This document shows positions 58,588 to 64,000 of a stretch of DNA of 64,000 nucleotides, piece by piece. Source of the DNA: Micromonospora narathiwatensis (GTDB taxonomy: Bacteria; Actinomycetota; Actinomycetes; Mycobacteriales; Micromonosporaceae); assembly GCF_900089605.1 (NCBI RefSeq), contig NZ_LT594324.1, positions 1,302,001-1,366,000 of the forward strand. The letters run 5' to 3'. The position numbers were made by a program, and so were the translations under genes. Numbering within the stretch: the first letter of the stretch is position 1; each line of letters opens with the position of its first letter. The notes under the pieces were generated by a model. The model was not told the origin of the DNA. It did not search any database and saw only the letters and a list, made by a program, of their open reading frames with translations.

Positions 58588-59907
58588 CTACCGACCAGCC
58601 GGTATGAGCCGGGACAGGGCGCGCAGCGCGGTCCGTACGGTGTCCTCGTCGGCGCTGAGGCTGACCCGCAGGCCCGGCGGGGCGCCCCGCCGGGCGGCGA
58701 ACTCGTCGGCGCCGGCGACCGCGATACCCCGGCGGCGGGCGGCGGTGGTGACCGCCTCGGCGTCGTGGTCGAGGCGTACCCAGGCGAAGGGGGCCGGCCC
58801 GGGGGCGGACGCCCGGTCGCCGAGCAGCTGCCGGGCGATCGCGGCCCGGCCGGCCAGCTCGGCGGCGCGGGTGGCGGCGAGCCGGTGCGCGGCGCCGCCG
58901 AGCACCAGCTCGGTGGCGACCTCGGCGACCAGCGGCGCGGGCGCCCAGGCGAGGGCCTGGGCGGCGGCGCGCAGCGGCTCGGCCAGGCTCGGCGGGGCGT
59001 ACCGGTAGCCGATCCGCAGCCCGGGTGCGAGCGTCTTGGTGATGCCGGTCAGGTGGACCGTCCGACGGTGCCAGGCGGCGACCGGCGGCGGCCGGTCGGG
59101 CAGCAGCGCGCCGAACGGGTCCTCCTCGATGACGGTGAGGTCGTGGGCGGCGGCGACGGCGGCCAGCTCCCGGCGGCGCTCGGCCGGCATGGTGACCCCG
59201 GTGGGATTGTGCAGGGTGGGGTGCAGGTGCAGCGCGGCCACCCGGCGGCGGGCGCAGAGCCGGTCGACCGCGTCCGGCCGGGCGCCGGCCGCGTCGCTCG
59301 GCACGGTGGCCAGCTCGACGCGGAGCAGCCGGGCGGCGGCGAGCAGGCCGGGATTGGTCAGCTCGGTGGTGACCACCACCTGCCGGGGCTGGGCGAGGGC
59401 CGCCAGGGCGGCGGCGAGGCCGTGCTGCCCGCCCGCGGTCACCTCGACCGTGCCGGGGTCGGGCCGCCAGCCGGCGTGCGCCATCCAGCGGGCGCCGGCG
59501 ATGCGGTGCCGGACCGCGTCGGCGTCCTCGGCGCCGACCGCCAGGGGGTCGGCGGCGATCCGGTGCAGGATCGGTGCGACGGCCCGGTGCACCGGCCCGT
59601 GCCCCGGCGGGTGCACCGCGGCGACGTCCACCACCGGCGCGGCGGCGGGGGCAGCCGGGGCGAGCGCCGGCGTGACGAAGGTGCCCCGGCCGACCTCGCC
59701 GGTGACCAGCCCGCGCCGGGCGGCCACCTGGTAGGCGCGGCCGACGGTGGCGATGGTGACGCCGAGCCGCCGGGCCAGCTCCCGCTGCGTCGGCAACCGG
59801 TCGCCGGGGCCGAGCCGGCCCGCCGCGATGTCCGCGCCGATCGCGTCGGCGAGCGTCAGGTAGCGGGGCCCGGCCCCGGACAGCCCCGCCGGCTCCCAGA
59901 TTGTCAC
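58588..59907 (-). CDS. MocR-type regulator (GntR wHTH fused to aminotransferase-like domain)
   Basis: 439 aa from GTG 59907. GntR helix-turn-helix GDRLPTQRELARRLGVTIATVGRAYQVAARRGLVTG, linker, then a fold-type I PLP domain with LHPTLHNPTGVTM and the Schiff-base Lys in TGITKTLAPGLRIGY. The GTG lies within a perfect palindrome and 6 nt after TAGATT, a good -10 box, so the mRNA is probably leaderless and autorepressed. Divergent from an MFS transporter. Confidence 0.92.
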   Translation of the reverse strand: MTIWEPAGLSGAGPRYLTLADAIGADIAAGRLGPGDRLPTQRELARRLGVTIATVGRAYQVAARRGLVTGEVGRGTFVTPALAPAAPAAAPVVDVAAVHPPGHGPVHRAVAPILHRIAADPLAVGAEDADAVRHRIAGARWMAHAGWRPDPGTVEVTAGGQHGLAAALAALAQPRQVVVTTELTNPGLLAAARLLRVELATVPSDAAGARPDAVDRLCARRRVAALHLHPTLHNPTGVTMPAERRRELAAVAAAHDLTVIEEDPFGALLPDRPPPVAAWHRRTVHLTGITKTLAPGLRIGYRYAPPSLAEPLRAAAQALAWAPAPLVAEVATELVLGGAAHRLAATRAAELAGRAAIARQLLGDRASAPGPAPFAWVRLDHDAEAVTTAARRRGIAVAGADEFAARRGAPPGLRVSLSADEDTVRTALRALSRLIPAGR

Positions 59908-59918
59908 CGTGACAATCT
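59898..59918. promoter_or_regulatory. MocR operator 1 (overlaps MocR start codon and -10)
   Basis: A perfect 10+1+10 palindrome with core ATTGTCACCGTGACAAT. It covers both the GTG start (59905-59907) and most of the -10 box TAGATT (59914-59919, minus strand), so a bound repressor would block its own promoter. Confidence 0.8.
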
Positions 59919-59943
59919 AGCCGCCGGGACGGCCGGCCACCGT

Positions 59944-59966
59944 CGGATTGTCACCGTGACAATCCG
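59944..59966. promoter_or_regulatory. MocR operator 2 (MFS promoter side)
   Basis: A perfect 11+1+11 palindrome with the same 17-bp core as operator 1, its centre 47 bp away (between 4 and 5 helical turns). It lies 41 bp upstream of the MFS start and probably overlaps that promoter (GACAAT at 59959 as a weak -10). Confidence 0.8.
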
Positions 59967-60006
59967 GTCCGCCCGACCTCCCGGGTACGCGGGCCAGGCT
60001 GCCCGC

Positions 60007-61269
60007 ATGACCGTCACCTCTGCCGCCCTGTGGCGGCACGCCACCTTCCGCCGGCTCTGGCTCTCCGACGCGGTCAGCACCCTCGGCACCCACGTCACCA
60101 CCGTGGCGCTGCCCCTCGCGGCGCTGACCGTGCTCGACGCGGGGTCGACCGAGGTCGCCGCGCTGACCGCCGCGACGACCCTGCCGTACCTGCTACTCGG
60201 CATCCCGGCCGGGGCGATCGTGGACCGGCTGCCCCGCCGGGCGGTGCTGGTCACCGCCGACCTCGCCCGGGCGCTCCTGCTGGCCAGCGTGCCGCTCGCC
60301 TGGGCGGCCGGGCTGCTCACCCTGGCCCACCTCGTCGCGGTGGCGCTGCTTGCCGGCTGCGCCACGGTGCTGTTCGACGTCGCGTACTTCGCCGCGGTGC
60401 CGGCGGTGGTGCCGGCCCGTCGGCTGGCCGACGCGAACGCTCACCTGGAGGCGACCCGGGCGGTCGGGCAGACCGCCGGCCCGGGGGTGGCCGGCGTCCT
60501 GGTCGGCGCGCTCGGCGCGCCGGTCGCCCTGCTCGTCGACGTGGCCAGTTTCGTCGTCTCGGCCGTGTTCCTGGCCGGTACGCCCCGGCTGGCCCGCCCG
60601 GCCGTCCCCGGGACCGGCGGCGTCTGGCGGGACGCCGCCGGCGGGATCCGGTTCGTGCTGCGCGACCCGGTCGTCCGGGCGCTGACCCTCTGCTCCGGGC
60701 TGACCAACCTCTGGCATGCCGGCTTCCTCGCCATGCTGCTGGTGTACGCGGTCCGCGAGCTGCGTCTGCCCGCCGTCACGGTCGGCCTGCTGGTCGCCGG
60801 CGCCAACGTCGGATACCTGCTCGGCGCGGCGGTGGCCGGCCGGACTCGTACCCGCCTGGGCGTCGGGCGGGCGATCACCGGGGCGGCCGTGCTCCAGGCC
60901 GGCGCGGCGCTGGTGCTCGTGCCGCACCCGCTCGGCATCGGCGCCGGGCTGGCGGTGAACGCCTTCGCCAGCGGTCTGTACAACGTCAACGCGGTCAGCC
61001 TCCGGCAGGCCGCCACGCCGCCGGCGATGCTGTCCCGGATGACCGCCACCAGCCGGTTCGTGATCTGGGGGGCGATGCCGCTCGGCGCGGCCCTCGGCGG
61101 CGCGCTGACCGGGTTGCTGGGCGCGCCGGCGTACCTCGCGCTGGCCGCGCTGGGGATGGCCGCGGCGGCCCTGGTCACCCGCTGGTCGCCGGTGTGGCGT
61201 ACCCGGGACATCCCGACCCCGGACGACCACCCGGCCGACACCGACGCGGCGGTGGCCGCCGGGCGCTGA
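60007..61269 (+). CDS. MFS transporter (drug-efflux type)
   Basis: 420 aa, about 12 membrane helices. FRRLWLSDAVSTLGTHVTTVALPL is the usual opening of the enterobactin-exporter-like/MFS_3 group; AGAIVDRLPRRAVLVTADLARA is motif A. Controlled, by position, by the divergent MocR protein, whose ligand may be a PLP adduct or amino acid. Ligand not predictable. Confidence 0.9.
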   Translation: MTVTSAALWRHATFRRLWLSDAVSTLGTHVTTVALPLAALTVLDAGSTEVAALTAATTLPYLLLGIPAGAIVDRLPRRAVLVTADLARALLLASVPLAWAAGLLTLAHLVAVALLAGCATVLFDVAYFAAVPAVVPARRLADANAHLEATRAVGQTAGPGVAGVLVGALGAPVALLVDVASFVVSAVFLAGTPRLARPAVPGTGGVWRDAAGGIRFVLRDPVVRALTLCSGLTNLWHAGFLAMLLVYAVRELRLPAVTVGLLVAGANVGYLLGAAVAGRTRTRLGVGRAITGAAVLQAGAALVLVPHPLGIGAGLAVNAFASGLYNVNAVSLRQAATPPAMLSRMTATSRFVIWGAMPLGAALGGALTGLLGAPAYLALAALGMAAAALVTRWSPVWRTRDIPTPDDHPADTDAAVAAGR

Positions 61270-61308
61270 CCGCCGTTTGCCTCCGTCGGGCGCGGGTAAC
61301 CGACGATC

Positions 61309-61338
61309 GGCTCCAGCTCGCTGCGCCGAGCTGGAGCC
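61309..61338 (+). terminator. Hairpin after MFS gene
   Basis: Perfect 12-bp stem with a 6-nt loop, 39 bp after the MFS stop; no T-run. A second small hairpin (61352-61367) sits directly before the AGGAGG RBS of the next gene. Confidence 0.6.
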
Positions 61339-61380
61339 CCCGCGGCTTCAGGTCGCCGCGCGGCGACGACAGGAGGCGGC

Positions 61381-61773
61381 GTGCGGTTTCCCCGATTCGT
61401 CGAGGCGGTGTCCCGCCGCGCCGAGCTGCCCACCGGGCAGGCCGCGACGATCTCCCGCGCGGTGCTGCAGACCCTCGCCGAGCGGGTGACCGCCGGCGAG
61501 GCGGACGACCTCGCCGCGCAGTTGCCGGACGAGCTGGGCGGCTACCTGGCCACCCCGACTCCCGGCGGCGCGACCGGGGGAGGGGCCGGCTTCCTGGGCC
61601 GGGTGGCCGAGCGGGCCGGCGTCGACCCGGCGGTCGCCGAGGTGGGCACGTACGCGGTGCTCGCCACGTTGCGCGAGGCGGTGACGGTCGGCGAGTTCCG
61701 GGACCTGGTGGCGCAGCTGCCGAAGGGCTTCGACGCGATGGTCGATCCGATTCCGCGACACGACGACCGGTGA
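61381..61773 (+). CDS. DUF2267 protein
   Basis: 130 aa, GTG start with AGGAGG upstream. Two similar helical halves (FPRFVEAVSRRAELPTGQAATISRAVLQTLAERVTAGEADDLAAQLP and the second half ending VGEFRDLVAQLPKGFDAM), the DUF2267 pattern. Function unknown for the family. Confidence 0.85.
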   Translation: MRFPRFVEAVSRRAELPTGQAATISRAVLQTLAERVTAGEADDLAAQLPDELGGYLATPTPGGATGGGAGFLGRVAERAGVDPAVAEVGTYAVLATLREAVTVGEFRDLVAQLPKGFDAMVDPIPRHDDR

Positions 61774-61845
61774 CCGCTCCCCGGCGAGCGGGCCGGGTCC
61801 TATTCTTTGCTCCGTTGTGAACTGCTGAGCGGAGAAAGGTCCACG

Positions 61846-62583
61846 GTGAACTGGTTCGTCTCCACCGGAAGCCGCCCCCCGGCGCCGGTGCGGTTGTTCT
61901 GCCTGCCCTACGCCGGTGGCGGCGCGAGCGTGTTCCGGCGCTGGCAGCAGGGGCTCGGACCGGACGTCGAGGTGCTGCCGGTGCAACTGCCCGGCCGGGA
62001 GAACCGGATCACCGAGGACCCCCGCTTCGACGTCGCCGACGTGGCCGCCGCCATCGCCACCCGCGCCGAACCCCCGTACGCCATCTACGGCCACTCGATG
62101 GGCGGCCGGGTCGCCTTCGAGGTGGTCCGGGAGCTGTGCCGGACGGGGGCGCCGCTGCCGTTGCGGCTCTACGTCGGCGGCGCCCGCGCCCCGCACGTCA
62201 CCGCCACCGGCCTCTTCGACGGGCTGTCCCGGGTGGACGACGCGGAGCTGCTGCGCCGCCTCGCCGACGGTGGCGGCCTCCCCGCCGAGCTGCTGAACCA
62301 CCCCGAGCTGGTGGAACTGCTGCTGCCGCTGCTGCGGGCCGACCTCGGCCGGGTGGACGGCTACCGCTACGTCCCCGGCGAGCCGCTACCGGTGCCGATC
62401 GTCGCGTTCAGCGGCGTACGCGACCGGGCGGTCGCCCGCGAGCACAGCGCCGCCTGGGCGGAGCACACCGCCGCCGGGTTCACCCTGCACGAGATCGGCG
62501 GCGGGCACTTCTTCCTGCTCGACCAGCTCGACGAACTGCTGGCCGCGATCCGCGCCGACCTGGCCGCCGTGGTCGCGGCGTAG
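61846..62583 (+). CDS. Type II (editing) thioesterase
   Basis: 245 aa from GTG 61846 (GGAGAAAGG). FCLPYAGGGASVFRRW, QLPGRENR, YGHSMGGRVAFE (Ser84) and GGGHFFL (His) are the GrsT/RifR signature. These enzymes clear stalled acyl chains from NRPS/PKS carrier domains. No assembly line is adjacent in the window; it could serve the cluster at 1-17 kb or one to the right. TATTCT at 61801 may be its -10. Confidence 0.92.
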   Translation: MNWFVSTGSRPPAPVRLFCLPYAGGGASVFRRWQQGLGPDVEVLPVQLPGRENRITEDPRFDVADVAAAIATRAEPPYAIYGHSMGGRVAFEVVRELCRTGAPLPLRLYVGGARAPHVTATGLFDGLSRVDDAELLRRLADGGGLPAELLNHPELVELLLPLLRADLGRVDGYRYVPGEPLPVPIVAFSGVRDRAVAREHSAAWAEHTAAGFTLHEIGGGHFFLLDQLDELLAAIRADLAAVVAA

Positions 62584-62597
62584 CGACCAAGGCCCCG

Positions 62598-63833
62598 TCA
62601 CCACCTTTGCGGTGGGTCCGCCAGCTCGTCGTCGGGCAGCTCCTGCGGCTGCGCCACCCAGGCGGAGTAGACGGGCAGGCCGTGCCACGGGCCGCCCGCG
62701 CTGTCGGTGGCCACCGCCACCACCGCGTACGGGTGGCCGAACCGCAGCTCCGCCACGCGTACGGTGCGCCGTGGCGGCAGCCCCATGGCCACGGCGAGCG
62801 CGGTCACCGCGGCGGCCTCGAAGCCGTACCGCCCGTACCGGGCCACCGCGGATTGGACCGCCTTGAACGGTGGCTCCGTCAGTCCGAGCAGTGTGCCGAG
62901 CGCCCGCGCGGCGGCGTCGAAGCCGAGCCCGGCCGGCGTCAGGTCGTGCCGGCTCTCCGCCGACCAGCACGGCAGCACCGCGCTGACCCGTTCCTCAGGG
63001 CTGAACGCGTGGACGGTCTCCTCCCGCAGCGCCCACAGGGGCGTGTCGCCCAGCGGCAGGTCGTACAGCGAGCGCCGGCCCGGCGCGATCCCGTCCGGGG
63101 CGGTGGCCGCGCCGGCCGCGATCCCCTGGGCGGCGGCGAGCACGTCCGCCGCCGGCACGTCCGGTGCGGCGGCCACCGAGACCACCAGCAGCCCGGCCTC
63201 CCCGTCGGCGGTGACCGCCGTCCGGGCCGGCGCGGCGTGCACCGCGACGTCGCCGGTCCGTGCGGTGGCCGCGATCCAGCACCGGTGGCCGTGTCCGGGG
63301 GTACGCAGCACCCGCTCCAGCCCGCCCGCCCAGGCGCTGCCCGGACCGAGCTGGTCGGCGGGCGCCACGTCGAACGGCTCCGCCCAGGACACCCGGGTGG
63401 CCAGCGCGCTGGCCAGGATCAGCAGGAGGTCCGGCGCGACGGTGATCGGGAACCGGTCGATCAGGCCGTCGGTGTGTTCCCGCGCCCACGCGTCGAGTGC
63501 CGCCTGGTCGGGCAGCGGGCCGGTCTGGGTCCGCTCCGGAAGGGTCGCGCGCCAGCCTGCCAGCCCCGCGGAGGGGGTCCGCTCCCACAGGGCGGTGGCG
63601 GCGGCGACCAGCGGATGCGGCGCCGCCAGCAGGGCGCGGGCCGCCGCGGCGGCGCGGTCCACGTCGGTGCCGAGCGCCTCCTCCAGGGCCGCGCGGGTCG
63701 CACCGGTGGCGGCGGGACCGGCGAGCGCGAGGAGCAGCCAGGCGCCGAACGGGGAGGCCACGTGGTGTGCGTTCCCGGCGGCGCGGTGCAGGCGCTCGGC
63801 GTACTGGGCGAGGGGTCCGTGGAGAGGATTCAC
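62598..63833 (-). CDS. Serpin-like protein
   Basis: 411 aa. VASPFGAWLLLALAGPAATGATRAALEEALG, WAREHTDGLIDRFP and ILASALATRVSWAEPF follow the serpin order (N-terminal helices, T-x-G-x-I, NAxYFKxxW-like), and FGHPYAVVAVATDS resembles the DHPFLFxI strand near the end. No signal peptide. The reactive-centre loop is not clearly inhibitory. Convergent with the thioesterase (14 bp apart). Confidence 0.75.
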   Translation of the reverse strand: MNPLHGPLAQYAERLHRAAGNAHHVASPFGAWLLLALAGPAATGATRAALEEALGTDVDRAAAAARALLAAPHPLVAAATALWERTPSAGLAGWRATLPERTQTGPLPDQAALDAWAREHTDGLIDRFPITVAPDLLLILASALATRVSWAEPFDVAPADQLGPGSAWAGGLERVLRTPGHGHRCWIAATARTGDVAVHAAPARTAVTADGEAGLLVVSVAAAPDVPAADVLAAAQGIAAGAATAPDGIAPGRRSLYDLPLGDTPLWALREETVHAFSPEERVSAVLPCWSAESRHDLTPAGLGFDAAARALGTLLGLTEPPFKAVQSAVARYGRYGFEAAAVTALAVAMGLPPRRTVRVAELRFGHPYAVVAVATDSAGGPWHGLPVYSAWVAQPQELPDDELADPPQRW

Positions 63834-63888
63834 CGCTCCACTGTGCCGGTTGCCGGCGGGAACGTCACGCCGGTCGGCGCGTCCGGCG

Positions 63889-64000
63889 TCACGACCACAG
63901 CTCGAACGGCTCGTCGATCTCCTCGCCGGCCAGGAACGCCGGCAACAGCTCGGGCAGCCGCCCCGGATAGCAGCGCGGCCGGGCGGTGACCACCTCGGCG
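63889..64000 (-). CDS. C-terminal end of an unidentified protein (partial)
   Basis: Minus-strand frame open from the window edge to TGA at 63889-63891, 36 residues with coding-like composition: ARPRCYPGRLPELLPAF followed by LAGEEIDEPFELWS. It lies upstream of the serpin-like gene on the same strand (55-bp gap). Family not recognisable from this fragment. Confidence 0.6.
   Translation of the reverse strand, partial: AEVVTARPRCYPGRLPELLPAFLAGEEIDEPFELWS

Overview
The window is about 74% GC, uses GTG starts freely, packs genes with 4-bp start/stop overlaps and shows actinobacterial promoters. With its gene content (MbtH-type NRPS, DUF2690 protein, MocR regulators, an AfsR/SARP regulator, EccB) this points to a filamentous actinomycete, most likely a Micromonosporaceae (Micromonospora-like). 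That is an inference from composition and gene families, not a species call.

Bases 1-17233 are the right part of a lipopeptide-type biosynthetic cluster, all on the + strand. An NRPS gene enters from the left (E | C-A-PCP | C-A-PCP | C-A-PCP-TE) and is followed by MbtH. Next comes a set of discrete fatty-acid/polyketide proteins: a ketoreductase, two hotdog dehydratase subunits and an ACP. The block ends with an alpha/beta hydrolase, a DsbA-fold (HCCA-isomerase-like) protein and both subunits of a B12-dependent glutamate mutase. By hand alignment the three adenylation domains read Val-like, diamino-acid-like and Asp-like. The glutamate mutase should supply 3-methylaspartate for the last module. 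The KR/DH/DH/ACP set looks like part of a highly reducing type II PKS that makes a polyene or cinnamoyl-type acyl cap; its KS/CLF is not in the window. A secreted BBE-type flavoenzyme (17.4-19.0 kb) may be the cluster edge.

Bases 19-33.4 kb hold separate small loci. These are an AraC/VOC pair, a PucR-type regulator divergent from a desaturase plus its ferredoxin-reductase partner, and four glycosyltransferases in two divergent pairs. They are followed by a truncated alanyl-tRNA synthetase paralogue behind an alanine-rich leader peptide and a hairpin covering its ribosome binding site, then an acyl-CoA dehydrogenase and a secreted DUF2690 protein. Bases 33.5-36.5 kb (serine hydrolase, small coiled-coil protein, second BBE-type flavoenzyme) have visibly weaker GC bias in third positions and may be imported.

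Bases 36.7-49.1 kb hold a GNAT, a MacB-type ABC transporter, a BTAD/NB-ARC/TPR (SARP-AfsR) regulator, a flavoprotein, CopZ and a copper P-type ATPase fused to an extra C-terminal domain. The two divergent promoter regions flanking the regulator share the same arrangement of heptamers repeated every 11 bp, the spacing expected of SARP binding sites.

Bases 49.2-64 kb hold housekeeping and accessory genes. They include a spermidine-synthase-like protein, an MDR dehydrogenase, two methyltransferases, a CstR-type repressor with a rhodanese-DUF2892-TauE protein (apparently split by a frameshift), an orphan EccB and a PAP2-like protein. Also here are a molybdopterin oxidoreductase, a MocR regulator divergent from an MFS pump with two near-identical palindromic operators, a DUF2267 protein, a type II thioesterase, a serpin-like protein and the tail of an unidentified gene. 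No rRNA, tRNA, CRISPR array or insertion sequence was recognised.
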